Assembly (NCBI GenBank): GCA_002633005.1
Contig: NMRA01000031.1
Coordinates: 1,027,004 to 1,087,003 of the forward strand
DNA: 60,000 nt
Direction of reading: 5' to 3'
Origin: Phoronis australis
Taxonomy: Eukaryota; Phoronida; Phoronidae
Positions 23,601-34,523 of the stretch are shown one piece after another. How positions within the stretch are numbered: position 1 is the stretch's first letter; each line of letters begins with the position of its first letter. The notes below the pieces were generated by a model. The model worked only from the letters and a program-made list of their open reading frames with translations, was not told the DNA's origin and ran no database searches. The translations under genes and the position numbers were made by a program.

Positions 23601-25852
23601 AAAAACTTATTTTTTGAACTCTAGATTTGCATTATGTCTTTTTACATGATGCGTTTTAAAAAAATTTGCTTTCACAGCCGACCTAGCACCCCTATTGCCC
23701 AATGGTAGTATCATCCGATTGTTGAGCAGGTGCTTTGAACAAGAGTGGTGTGGGGTGTTCAACTCAGAAAGAACTATATAATGTATATAAAGTGTTTCAT
23801 TTTTCAAACTAGGTTCAAAGCATTTTAATGTTCTTAAAAGAAATGTGACCTGTCAATCATTAGCACATGCTTTGGTTGCCAAAGTGTCTAGGGGGGAGCA
23901 AATCTACAAAGTCAGGTGCTTCCCTTATAAGTACGCGGCGCACTAGCAGTCTTGCTTGATTTGCCTTTTCTATGAAGAAACTTGCCCTACTGAACGCACG
24001 CCTACCTGTAGGAATACAGGAGAGATTACGAGCAGCAACGGAGGTACGTAAAAAACCCAGTCGTGCTCGGGATCACAGAACCCTGTATCGTGTGCACTAT
24101 TCCACTTCAGGGAGTGGAAGCCCGTCACTTCAATCTGCCAACGTATACTTGAACTGTGCTTGAACTCCGACGTCAGTGTAGCTCCATGAGGGTAAAATCG
24201 GTCCTCCGTGTAAGCACTCACTCCTGACTTCAAAAATTTCGATTTTGACCGCCCATGCTTGGCTTACCGCCCACCCCCTGTTTTTTAGATTCCCAATTTA
24301 AGCGCCCTGGGCGGTAACCCGGATGAGTACGGTACTCAAATGATGTGATGTTATTGACGATTGTCAGAATGTACCCCTGTGATGTGAGGTTTTCTCTCCA
24401 TATGTAGGCCGCTGCTGTTCCAGACCAGTGAACACATTATACAGAGTTCAGCTATAGGAGACATCCTTCCTCACTCCGTTGTGCTACACTTCCTGTTTGG
24501 CAGAGCGCCAGCGGAGATGAAGTCACCACACCAGGTGGGGCTGCTAGTCAGTGATTAGTAACTCAACTTCTGTTATGATAGCTCATTTTTCCTGGATTTT
24601 TTTAGGTTTGATCATTTTGGTGAGCATTCTCAGATACCAGCTTTAGTCAGTCTTTCCACACCACTTAAGTTTTTAGCTGTTTCAAACATATTACTACTGC
24701 TGCATAATATGATGTAAAACTGACATTGTATCAGGATTATGCATTTAACTGAACTACCTACCGTGACATTGGGCTGGGACAATATTGAAGTCCAACAACA
24801 TATCGAATTCTTGACAGCTATCAACTGGTTTTTGAGCTACTTTGAGTGAGGCTCAAGACTAAATGTTCTCAGACGACAAATCTAGATTTATGAAAAGAAC
24901 TTTAAATGAGGTTCATGTAACGGTATTAAGGCAGCCTATTTTATGTTAAAAGTCGTTCATGTTTTACTCTTTAAGTCTTAGAATTGCTTCAAAAACAGAT
25001 TCTTGGTATCCCTCAAAACATTCTAGTAACGTTATTTGAATTTTGACAAAAACTTTCACATATGACAGGTGCTTGGAGTCAAGTGCTGGCTACAAGCTCA
25101 TTTGTAAAGTTCTTGTTAGACGACCTCATGTAATTCAATTATCAAAGTGTATCTATTCTGTTCAGTTATGTAATGTAATGCCATGTAACATTTATGGTGT
25201 GGATTTACAAACAAGTGAGTAACATTCATTGTTTACCAACAGGCTGTAAACTGGTCTTTAAGTCGCTATTCTCAGTGGTTGGATGATCACGTGTTGGAGA
25301 GTGAGAGGTTACAGATGATCAAGTAAGTTCTAGTTATTTAGTCATTATTTACTAGTTATTTAGTCACTATTGCCTAGTATCTGTTGCACAACTTTTCTTA
25401 GTCAAGTGTAAGTCTGGTTGTTTTCATTTGATGAGTTTTCTAATAGTCAAACTATAGTTACTGAATGTCTGTGGTCAGCCACTCTTGTCGAGTCACTGAC
25501 CCTTAAACCTAACTATGATCTGGCCATGCTTTGGTTTGGAGTTACAGTTTAGTTCCAGTAGATAGCTTTGTTAAAGGTAGACTAATTTTCTCTAAAAATT
25601 GGGTGAAGGTGTATTAAGCAAAAAAGAAACCATTCCTGCTGAGTGTTAAATCAAGTTTGCATTTGGTGTGGGCTTCAAGCCATAACTCAATATATTGCTT
25701 TTACTATCGTTCGCTTTCATCTTTATGTTTGTTTCAGGAGTACACTTGAGGCGTACGTACAGTCAGTGAAGAGGCGAGACGGCAAGGAGTTTGCCTCCAT
25801 CTACCCCATGATGGTTGAACTATTGAAGAGAGGCATGGAATGTGCCACGTGA
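11620..25852 (+). CDS. COG5: Conserved oligomeric Golgi complex subunit 5 (COG5), 17 coding exons
   Basis: COG5 is a subunit of the COG tether, which retrieves vesicles carrying Golgi glycosylation enzymes; it acts peripherally on Golgi membranes. Exons: 11620-11656, 12399-12541, 13605-13717, 14484-14674, 15459-15589, 15966-16122, 16359-16468, 17115-17274, 17969-18143, 18785-18946, 19349-19616, 20733-20836, 21114-21233, 22267-22452, 24408-24534, 25243-25322, 25738-25852. They total 2,379 nt, giving 792 residues; human COG5 is a little over 800. All introns are GT-AG and every phase joins cleanly. Family landmarks in order are [95 protein letters not shown]-like, and [16 protein letters not shown]. 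The start ATG has A at -3 and G at +4, and its 37-nt exon ends in phase 1, as exon 2 requires. Identity is from recalled family sequence, not a search. Odd: tandem repeats copy the ends of three exons (13605-13717, 15459-15589, 25738-25852). Confidence 0.95.
11806..11930. mobile_element. Palindromic MITE, copy B
   Basis: Opposite-orientation relative of 36053-36177. Shared blocks are GTCGGATATAGTGGTCCCTG, GAACCAGGCAATCACTGAAT and TTATTTAGTGGATGAAACTG. The arms are more diverged than in copy A. It lies in COG5 intron 1. Confidence 0.7.
13687..14137 (+). repeat. 75-bp tandem repeat seeded by the 3' end of COG5 exon 2
   Basis: Six copies at exact 75-bp spacing, with ACAGTCCTTA at 13691, 13766, 13841, 13916, 13991 and 14066. 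Copy 1 is the real exon end and its splice donor (GAAAG|GTTGGT at 13717/13718). Each later copy repeats the last ~30 exon nucleotides, the donor, and an acceptor-like TTGATTTACAG. Acceptor to donor encloses 51 nt. In the first three intronic copies this 51-nt segment is in the COG5 frame without a stop; later copies carry TGA. Confidence 0.9.
15578..15640 (+). repeat. 20-bp triplication of the COG5 exon 4 splice donor
   Basis: GAAATACAGGTATGATGATG at 15581 is repeated with one or two changes at 15601 and 15621, placing possible donors at 15590, 15610 and 15630. The unit is not a multiple of 3. Use of the second donor would add GTA TGA, a stop, so the first donor is taken as the working one. 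Confidence 0.85.
16506..16595 (+). repeat. 18-bp minisatellite in a COG5 intron
   Basis: Five units of TTGTACAAGTGGGGTCCC (first and last diverged) directly after exon 6, with starts near 16506, 16524, 16542, 16560 and 16578. They stay open in one frame only because 18 is divisible by 3; no coding role is inferred. Confidence 0.9.
19769..19866 (+). repeat. 10-bp periodic repeat in a COG5 intron
   Basis: The core GTCATTA or GTCATAA recurs every 10 bp from about 19778 to 19864 (about nine or ten units, one reading GCCGTTA). The 10-bp period is close to one helical turn. It lies between COG5 exons 11 and 12. Confidence 0.8.
20486..20610 (+). repeat. 41-42 bp tandem repeat, three copies, COG5 intron
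   Basis: GTCTGAGATA recurs at 20495, 20537 and 20578, each followed by a (T/C)GATGT(C/T)C(T/G)G stretch and GTTGTCA. It sits about 120 bp upstream of the exon 12 acceptor. Confidence 0.8.
22821..24332. mobile_element. TA-flanked terminal-inverted-repeat DNA transposon copy 1 (1,512 bp)
   Basis: The left end CCGTACTCGTCCGGGTTACC and the reverse complement of the right end differ at one base over the first ~24 nt, and both ends abut TA (22819-22820 and 24333-24334). Just inside the left end an 18-bp unit (TACCGCCCATGCTCGGCT) is repeated about four times from 22837. The same motif recurs in direct orientation near the right end (~24247-24275). The interior has only short ORFs and no transposase that I recognise, so it is probably nonautonomous. 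It lies in the COG5 intron between exons 14 and 15. Its ends resemble those of the element at 48824-50336. Confidence 0.75.
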
Positions 25853-26110
25853 TACAGTACATGTATGTACCAATACTACTGCCCCCTTGTGTCTGTGGGA
25901 GGACTACAGGGGATGGTTGAGCTGACATATGATGTGATGTGCGCGAATACTACTACATCCTTAAGGCAACTGTAGGCACCTCAGAAGATGGTTGAACTGT
26001 TGAAGAAAGGCAAGGAAGCTAGCAGTTGATGAGTGTTGCTAGCATTTGTCCTTGAAAGGGTCATTTGTGCATTGTGGGTGTGGTTAAACTGTTGGAAAAG
26101 CTGTGACGCA
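25853..26110 (+). repeat. Degenerate copies of the COG5 terminal exon end in its 3' UTR
   Basis: The coding stretch ATGGTTGAACTATTGAAG (25811) is echoed downstream at 25913 (ATGGTTGAGCTG), 25988 (ATGGTTGAACTGTTGAAG) and 26080 (GTGGTTAAACTGTTGGAA), with TACTACTGC/AC-type linkers between. Spacing is 75-102 bp, so this looks like an old, decayed tandem duplication of the exon end plus the first UTR bases. Confidence 0.65.
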
Positions 26111-26208
26111 AGATGTGCAAGGAGTAATTGTTCCTATGAGGCAATCGAGGGGGATACTTGGGAGGGATGAAGTGTAGAAGAGGCGCGTGCAAGCCGCCAT
26201 GTGAGGTG

Positions 26209-26280
26209 CATGTACTACTGCTACTTAGGGGTAGTTGTAGGGACTACTATTGCTACTTAGGGGTAGTTGTAGGGACTTCT
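26209..26280 (+). repeat. 32-bp tandem duplication downstream of COG5
   Basis: Two near-identical copies share the core GCTACTTAGGGGTAGTTGTA and each ends in GGGACT. It probably lies in the COG5 3' UTR and may be a further relic of the decayed array just upstream. Confidence 0.75.
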
Positions 26281-26965
26281 GAAATATGGATGTGTTCAAT
26301 TAGTAGAAGTATTTTTAGTAGTCATTGGACCAGGGCAGACAGAAAGCTATAATTTGAGCTGTGTGCCTCACATCATTATTACCCGCACAGAATGAGGGAA
26401 ATTCTCACAGACCTATAAAGTACGTTCGTAGTTAACAGGCTGAATGTTTTACACATGCTTACAGTTGCCAGCGTGAGAGATCTGTTTTTCATTGGCTACT
26501 AAAAAACTTAGCTGGCTGGCATGATGTGAAGATTTATGCTCGCCAAGTAAAAATTAATTCCAAGAAGGCAAAGTCCTTATGGTTCCTTTTGCCGCAGACA
26601 TTAGCCATGAGGTAAGCTCATTTGCATTCAAGGCTCAGAGTTCTCTGTCTGCGTTGGCACTTAACAGGATATGGTGAGCTGTAGAGAACATATTAAATGA
26701 AAACTGTCGTGGCAAACTGGTGCAGTGTTTTTCATGAAACATGCTTAATATTATTAATTTATTGTAAAGTAATGTATAAAGTTAGATGGTTGAGAATTCA
26801 TCCAAGTTTGGGCTCATTTCCTGTTTCATGAAATGTGTTATATACCATTGTTGAACAATTTCAACACAACATGATATAATTGTGATGAAGTGTGTAACCT
26901 CCATGAAATTGGTCTCAGTTCCTGTTTTATTTGGAAATATGTCAAACATTTTCTTTTCTGAAAGA

Positions 26966-27055
26966 GGAGGTAGTGTGGCCTAGTGTGATAATTGTCCGCT
27001 TCCTTTACTAAACATCGTTGGTTTGAGTCCCATTGGGGTACGCTGTTAGACCCTT
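26966..27055 (+). repeat. tRNA-derived SINE head
   Basis: An A-box-like GTGGCCTAGTGTGA is followed about 40 nt later by a B-box-like GGTTTGAGTCCC, the spacing of a Pol III tRNA promoter. The cloverleaf is poor, so it is read as a SINE relic and not a tRNA gene. Confidence 0.45.
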
Positions 27056-27469
27056 CAGTCAGACCTGTTTCCTCAGCTCGGTTTTAACAGTGTATTAATA
27101 AAGCATAATTTGCACTTATTTTTTTGCTCTATTCTAAAGTGCAGCCACACTGAAAGATTGATTTACAGACTCAGGGTTTCAGTCTGGTTTGTTTCCGTAC
27201 TGTTTTTAGCGTTTCCAACCATCCTTGTTGATAGCCTTCATGATATACATTTGTGCCTTGGATTTTTGTACTATGTACAATGTGCGAAACTGGACCTGTT
27301 TGTGGAGAGAGAGCGTGTTCGTTTTGCTTTGACAAAGTTGAGACTGTTATGGTGGGGGTTACTTAAAGGCACAGTGCTGCCGTGGGTGAAATGACAGTTG
27401 GTATTGTTGTTATTAATTATGTTGTTGTCCGAGACTGGAGGTTGTGACAAACTTAATAAGATTAAGTAC

Positions 27470-27475
27470 AATAAA
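27470..27475 (+). terminator. Candidate COG5 polyadenylation signal
   Basis: AATAAA lies 1.6 kb after the COG5 stop and just before a candidate signal for the opposite-strand gene (TTTATT at 27535-27540). An alternative AATAAA lies near 27098. This is motif evidence only. Confidence 0.35.
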
Positions 27476-28205
27476 GTTCCTTTATCTTTCTCAAGTGACT
27501 TATTGATTCGGTCATGCTGGTTTTGGAGAACAATTTTATTTGTTTAATACTGGTGTTGGTTGAAGGAATCTGCTATCAGATTTATGTACTAAAAATAACG
27601 TTATTCTTGATATTGTTTATTAATATGTTAAAATAACTACCAAATGGAATAATCCTTTTACGAACAATTGTGCATAAAATTTACAGAATGTAGTTTCAAC
27701 ACACAGACTGTTTACAAACAAAATGGTAAAACAACTCATGTGATCAGATAGGATTACCGTTTAGTAAGTTAGCTTCAAACAAGATTAACAAACAAAACAG
27801 TTTTGACTAGAGGTTTGTGTTAAAAAAGTTATCAACAGTGTGCAAAACTAAATATTAATCTCTTGGTTTGCCCAGCAAAGCTTTTGGGTAACCTTTTCCT
27901 TTGTAACGGGAATCCATTACACTCTCAATGACACAATAAGCCAACAGTAAAATTGAGATAACTCATCCTCAAATAAGATCCAATATATAAATACGAGACT
28001 TGTTCAAAAAGCTTCTGGTCTCGCTACAAACAAAGGACACAACTCTCTTTGCAGTGTATAACTGATGGCCATCAAGGCTTGCATCACTATCCTCAAAACT
28101 GCAGACTACGCCTTTTCAAAAGAACTGGGTGAAAGAGAAACATGATCAGTCACAATTAATACTTGTTTAACGATGCAACCTTTCCACCTGCAAAGTGACA
28201 AAAAA

Positions 28206-28395
28206 TGTCATGCGACAAAAGCAATACACGTATTTACAGTACTGTCATCTGACAAAGGCAATACATGTATTTACAGTACTGTCACCTGACAAAGGCAATA
28301 CATGTATCAACAGTGCAGTCACCTGACAAAGGCAATACATGTATCAACAGTGCTGTCATCTGACAAAGGAAATACATGTATTTACAGAACTGTCA
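28206..28395. repeat. 37-bp tandem repeat, five copies
   Basis: GACAAAGGCAATACATGTAT-type units start at 28214, 28251, 28288, 28325 and 28362, exactly 37 bp apart. It lies just past the stop codon of the minus-strand coiled-coil gene, so probably in its 3' UTR. Confidence 0.9.
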
Positions 28396-28529
28396 AACCA
28401 GGTTACAGAGTGTCTTTAAAATACCATATGACGGTCAACTTGCTTCAAGGCCAGGCAACGAACTGCTGTAATGACACTTGTACTTCCAACACGATTATGG
28501 TTACGGTACATGCAAGATGCGACCAATTC

Positions 28530-31500
28530 TTACGGACTTGAAATCTCTAACGAACTGTTCACACTTGAAGACAATTTTTCAGTTCTTAACTTCGAATTCA
28601 GTATTTTATCTCCGCCCCCTTTTCTAGGAGTGGACGTATGTTTTAAAGTCGCTACGCTGAACTTGTCGTTGAGTTTATCAATCCACTCCAGGTGATGCAG
28701 TTTCTTATTTTGTTCCTGTCTCATCATCCCTGTCAACTTGATGTTCTCACGACATGCACGCTCAAGGTGATCTTTAAGGGTTGCATTCACCTGTTTCAGT
28801 TTATCGTAATCATCACCTTCAAACCTAAAATCAGAAAAGGGTGTTACATAACTGTACGTCATGCTTTTTGCTGATGATTGATTGAACTATTGATTTCAAT
28901 GTAGACGTCCGCCATTCAAGTACATCAGTCGTGCAAAGAATTTTCGGTGATTCCAGTAAAATTGATTTGAGAGGGGAGAGGGTTAGGTTTAATTTGTCAT
29001 TATGTCAGTCAATGCACATGAAATTGTGAACACATATTTTATGGTCTATGGCCAATGTAACCATGTCTCAGATTTTTAATTTTTCTTCAAACAACGGATA
29101 TCAGCTGTCAAAAATGAAGATTAATAACCATGTTTTAAAAAAGGACTTTGATGGCTGAAATCTGTTGATTGAGATTAAATAAAAAATGTGACATTTTTCC
29201 TTTGGTATTGACACACCAAAGAATACATGTACATCGTTCAATCAAAAAGTTGCCCACAGTTTGTTTTTTTTGGAAATTCATGCTCAATGCAAAAAAAATA
29301 ACTTTCTCCAAAATGGCAGTCACATGGCTATAATTAATTGCGGGTCATGGTAAAGAACGAATTGAGTCAGGTATTTTCAAAATATATACCTTTAAGGGTT
29401 GAAAATTGACAGTAAAAAGGTATTTGATGAATTGTTAAAGGAATTCACAAAGGCTGTCAATTATCATAGGAAAGACTTCAATGCCTAAGTTAAGAGGAAA
29501 GGCAACAAAACTGTTGATTAAATTTTGTGGATGACCCTAATCAACACAGTTACTTGGATTGATTTTCATTCTAAGGCCTTTTCCACTGCCTCCAAAAGCT
29601 TCGGTATTACCAAAGCCTCGGCCAGTAGGAACACTAAACTTTGGCCTTTTATCCAAGCTAACAGTGCTAGTTAACTCTGAAGTTAAGAGGTGGATTTAAC
29701 AGCAAAGCGTCGATGCTTCGGTATAATGAGAACGGCAGGTGTCACTGCGTTTGCCAACAGCAGGCGGTAACTGGTTAATGTTTGTTAATATTTTGTTCCA
29801 ATATTTGTTATTTTGGAAGTAAAAGTATTCTGTTTCAATATGTCTACGTGTTAGCTGGATTCTTTCCGTAAAAAAGAATCACTGAATGTTTGAGAGTGCT
29901 CCGTACATATTTGCAAAAGGTGAAGGTCATATAAGCACCGCCTTGCTATAACTTTACTAAACTATAACTCCGAAGTTGATGTGAACATTCACGCTCAACT
30001 TCGGGATTAATACCGAAGCTTCAATTGTAGCGAAATTAACTGTTTGGGAAAGGGCCTTCTTAGTACACCATTACTGATGTGTTCAAACCTACTTTTTGAG
30101 GTGCTCCGCCAAACTAAAGTTTTCCCTCTGACTCTTCATTAGCTGGGCCCTAAGCAAGGCTATTTCTTTATCTTTGGCCTTTAAGTCCTCTTTGAGTCGG
30201 ATCACCTGCTGAGCTGGTGAAACAAAGCTAGATGACTCGGCCGACGGGGCGGGTTTACTCCATTTGAACTCTTCAACTCTGTAAACAAGGGCCAAGTACG
30301 TAAATTTCAATCCACCTCAATTACCCACAATTAAATTCAATTAGAACAGGTTGTTATACATAACATTCAGACAAGGTAAGAGACAGGATTTATCAGGTTA
30401 ATTGCAGTTTAGCATTCATTATTCAATGTTACTGCCTCCATTCAGTTTGTTGATTTCTACTGATTGACGATGATTTTCCAGCAATAGCAAGTAAAATGGC
30501 AGTGCAGTTAGAACTGAGGAATAACTTTGTGCACGGTGTCCCAAAAGTGTAAGCATGGATTAGATCATTTCCCTGCATAATCAGAACTACCATAGTTTTG
30601 AATTTTAGAGAACAATTCATAAGCAAATAAACCCGCGTTCCCTCAAAGAAACAAAATTTAGACCACTAATGATTATTAAACTGGTCTAAACTTGTTGCTT
30701 ACTTACATGCAAAGTGCGTTCTTTGGTTAGAAATAACAGACAGTTCAACATAATGACTCAACGTGACGAGGCTACTTGATGAGCTGTCAGTTATTTCCAA
30801 ATCCAGAGCTCACCTCGAGATGAAATAGGGGTTTATAGCTGCTTGAAGTTATGTGTCATCAGACAGAATTTATAGTTTTTGTTAGTCAACTCATTATGGT
30901 AATGTTGTGTCAGCATAGTTTTTTGAAACAAGTTCTTCACTGCAGGTCATCCTACTGAAAACTGATACACATAAAGCACACTATTATACGCATTATTAAA
31001 AGTGAGCTTCAGTACACACCTGTCCTTCCTCAGTTTCTCTGGAGCACGCCAGTTGGCATACTTGTCTCGTTTCTGACTGCCCGAGAACGGACGCTTTATT
31101 AGAGGCGGCACTTCCAGTGCATTCTAGAGAAATACAAAATGTTACGTTGCAGTGATTCGTTTCAATACATAAAGTACTAGACTTTGAAACTGAAATTAAC
31201 AAAAAAACATACAAAGGTCAAAAAGGCTAGCAACAGTTTCTTGCAGACATTTGTCAGTAAGCCATATGTGATCATTCTGAATATTCAGTGATTAAAAATC
31301 TGAGCAAACGTTTCAACTCTTGAATGTTTCCATGTCACTGAGTGCCCTTAACCATGAGATGAAATAACACGTAAGAACTCGGGAATAATATGATCATTAA
31401 GGTGATGAAAATTGTTGTTCACTGTCAATAATTATTGACCCCACAATCACCATTTTCTTCTTTTCTGAAACTTAGCGTCAAAAATCGGAGAAATTCTCAA

Positions 31501-34500
31501 AAGTCAATCAACTCCTGTCTGTTGAACAAGATTGCCAGTATTTGAAAAATTCAATAAAATTGGAGAATGTGATTACCAGAGTGAACTTGTCAAGTTTACT
31601 CGGGTATTCCAAGTTCACGCGTGTATGATCTTAAGAACAAGCAGAATTCCAAGTTCAAGCGCAACAACTAAACAGAGATAACCTTACTTCATCGTCAACG
31701 CTGGCACTATCATCATCGTCGTCATCTAGATTTACTTCAGTTGCATCAACAAGCTAGAATTGAAATGACGAATACTTAGTCATTATAGATACAATGCAGT
31801 ATCTCATCTCCAACATTAGCATAACCCTGACCGCTGAACATTCAAAGCAACATGTAGTACATCAACTCGAGCTTACAAATTGCTTCAATAGCAAAAGTAT
31901 GTAAACTGGATTTTTACCTTTTCAATGAAATTTTTATTTAATTCTGCAGCGCAGATTAATCGTTTTGCAGTTACTGCATGTTTACTTAGAAAAAAATCGT
32001 GCTACAGGAAAAAAATGTACAGCCTAAAATATAAGGCTGAACCTCTACTTGGGCTGAGTTCCAGTAGTTACAATAATCTTGCAAAGGAAGTTAGTGTGAT
32101 CATGTTCTTTGCTTGTGATACATGGCAACATATTGCGATCTTGCATTTTCACGACACTGCAGAACTCACGACCGATATATAAAGCCATGGCTTGTATTGG
32201 AGGCCATTGCGTTTTTAAGTCCAAAAAAGCATTTTGCCTAGTATTTAATATCTGAAACTGCAAAAAATGTTAATTTTAATAGTAATATGTAGGCTGGACA
32301 GTTTCATCTTGAAGACCACCTGGGCCCAGTTGCATAAAAGTTATACGCCGTATAGCAACAATGACGTCGCATTATCACGCGTCATGTTGTTATTGTTGAA
32401 CAATGCACATGACGTCATGCAACAATCAAACTTATCCAGCAGATATCTTTTAAAGCTTTATGCAACTCAGCCCTGATGTTATCTGAATCATCATAGACTT
32501 GGTCTCATCACAGCTATCATCACAGATGAGGATAATGTGTAGACACTGTACATTGTGTAGACACTGTACATTGTGTAGACACTGTACATTGTGTAGACAC
32601 CGTACATTGTGTAGACACCGTACATTGTGTAGACACCGTACATTGTGTAGACACCGTACATTGTGTAGACACTGTACATTGTGTAGACACTGTACATTGT
32701 GTAGACACTGTACAAAGGTAATCAATTTTCAACTTTACCATAATCACTTAAATGAGAAGTGAACAACAACACAATAGCTATAATTTCAAAACAAAAACTC
32801 AGAAATGTCTGAACTTACGTCTTTCTTAACATTGCCAAGTTTTGACTTAGCATTCTGTTCATCCTGTTTCTTCTTGTTGGCACGCAACCTGGAAATCTGA
32901 AATTAAACGGTTGGTACTGTTTGATCATACATTATGCATATCGAGAATAAAATTAAATTTTTACTCATTCTTGACTCAACAGCCTGTTACACTGCAAGAT
33001 CTGAGGCCAATCAGCTGAGTTCTCCATGATATTATTGATAATGTTACGTACCATTTCCCTGGACTGTTAAAACCAAGAAATTTCCAACACCACGATCTGA
33101 TCTAGAATCACGTTCGATTCAAATTGACAAACAAGCCTATGTGTTGTTACATAATACTGTGGTAGTAAGAGGGTCAGACAGTCCCACAAAGAAATCACCA
33201 GTTGAAATTTATTGTAATTTCTCTGAAAGTCAACTGTTTTCCTCCATTCAAAGTTTTTTGGCGATAGTATTTCATAAAAAATACATCGTCTTCACAACAT
33301 TTGGAACGTCGTTTGGAAATAGTATTTTTTTAAATATCGATTAGCGTAAGGCGCGCTTTTACAACATAACTGATGAATTACGTGTGGACTATGTAACCAT
33401 TGGATTGCCATTTGCCAGGGAAGTTTCTCCTATCAAACCGATAACGACGTAGCTGTAACCCGAGTTACCGATAATCGAAATAGGGAAACTCATCACACAG
33501 TGCTGGAGCGTAATGATCCTCAATGCCGTTTAAAAAACTTATGCTGTATGTTATAAAATTGTAATGTCATGTGGACGTCAAGGAAGACGTGTTGATACCT
33601 GCACACAAGTAGTGTTTGTTTGACTAAAGACATCTTCCTCTCTTCTTTCACCACATGACAGTACAGTGATAAAGCTCAAAAAGTTATTCGTTGAATGAGT
33701 GAAAAAGAACATTGTTGTGAAAGGCAGTGCAAAACACTCAAAGAGAAAGCTCAATTAAAAATTACTAGCTTTAAAAGTAAAGCATCTGAATATAACGAGT
33801 TGAAAATGAACCCAGCCAACATTATCTGGCTTGAATTAAAATTCCAAGGCCCACTTCAGTTAACAGACTGAGGAGACAAAAACAATTGGAAGTAAATAAC
33901 TGCCGTAAGTTACCAGGTTCATAATTACGAGACCTTTCCAAGGTATACAGAGAGCATTTCCATATGGTTACATCTCACCTTGCTCGACATCATCCTTTTG
34001 GCAATGATTGGCCCCAGCCAGCCTTTTGTGTTTTTATCATACTTGAAATCTTCCACGCCCAACTTCTATAATAATAAAAAAAATTCACACATGAACAGCA
34101 AGAAGTTTAGTAAAAGTATAGTCCATACTTATGGTTCACTTTTAGAACCTGCAGTCGTGATGAATTATGTTAAATAAAAATAAGTGTATAAACTAGTTTA
34201 CAAACGGGCACATGTACCGTACTGTTTGAGAATATCTGCAGGCACAATACTTCACGAACAGACCACAGCTTTTCACACAATTAGGTCCGCAACAAACACA
34301 CAATTATAAATATCAGAAATATTCTATCAAAGAGTGCTAAACCAGTAAACTAGCCTCATGATGCAGTGTATTCGATACAGGTGTGTCCTTGCTGTTGGCT
34401 TTTAGAACTGAAGTAAACTCAATGGGAGAGAGATCACTGACACCCCAGTTGGAGAGGGCAGACCCACGATGTTTGAAATTAAATAACAATAAAAAAGTTT

Positions 34501-34523
34501 ACCTCGTCTTGTTTGATTGACAT
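28530..34523 (-). CDS. Unrecognised coiled-coil protein, 8 coding exons (~278 aa)
   Basis: I could not name this protein. Exons in transcript order: 34523-34503, 34065-33979, 32896-32819, 31753-31688, 31123-31020, 30278-30093, 28824-28530. The seven join in phase (0,0,0,0,2,2) with GT-AG borders and encode 278 residues ending in TAA; the 8-exon label would apply only if an untranslated 5' exon exists, which I cannot see. Visible features are a short MSIKQDE start, a basic KKKQDEQNAKSK stretch, an acidic run (about residues 66-84, LDDDDDDS), a basic KRPFSGSQKRDKYANW block, then two heptad-rich helices (VIRLKEDLKAKDKEIALLRA and YDKLKQVNATLKDHLERA) and a serine-rich tail. There is no signal peptide or membrane segment. 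A centrosomal, cilium or cytoskeletal scaffold is possible, but that is only a guess from composition. It is head-to-head with ARP3, with about 0.8 kb between the starts. The first exon is the least certain. Confidence 0.75.
29573..30060. mobile_element. Probable ~490-bp nonautonomous TIR element
   Basis: The left end AAGGCCTTTTCC and right end GGGAAAGGGCCTT are inverted. Just inside each lies AAGCTTCGGTATTA, also inverted, at ~29597 (GCTTCGGTATTACC) and ~30010 (TAATACCGAAGCTTC). It sits in an intron of the minus-strand coiled-coil gene. No ORF of note and no clear target duplication. Confidence 0.5.
32537..32716. repeat. 18-bp minisatellite, 10 copies
   Basis: GTGTAGACACTGTACATT repeats at exact 18-bp spacing from 32537. 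Copies 1-3 and 8-10 read ACTGT; copies 4-7 read ACCGT. It is open in several frames on both strands because the unit is a multiple of 3. It lies in an intron of the coiled-coil gene. Confidence 0.95.

Noticed and set aside
32537-32716. CRISPR-like regular array
   Set aside because: Direct repeats without unique spacers in an intron of an animal gene. The same holds for 59640-60000.
32450-32762. Four overlapping long open frames on both strands
   Set aside because: All are the 18-bp minisatellite read in different frames; the unit length is a multiple of 3, so frames stay open by default.
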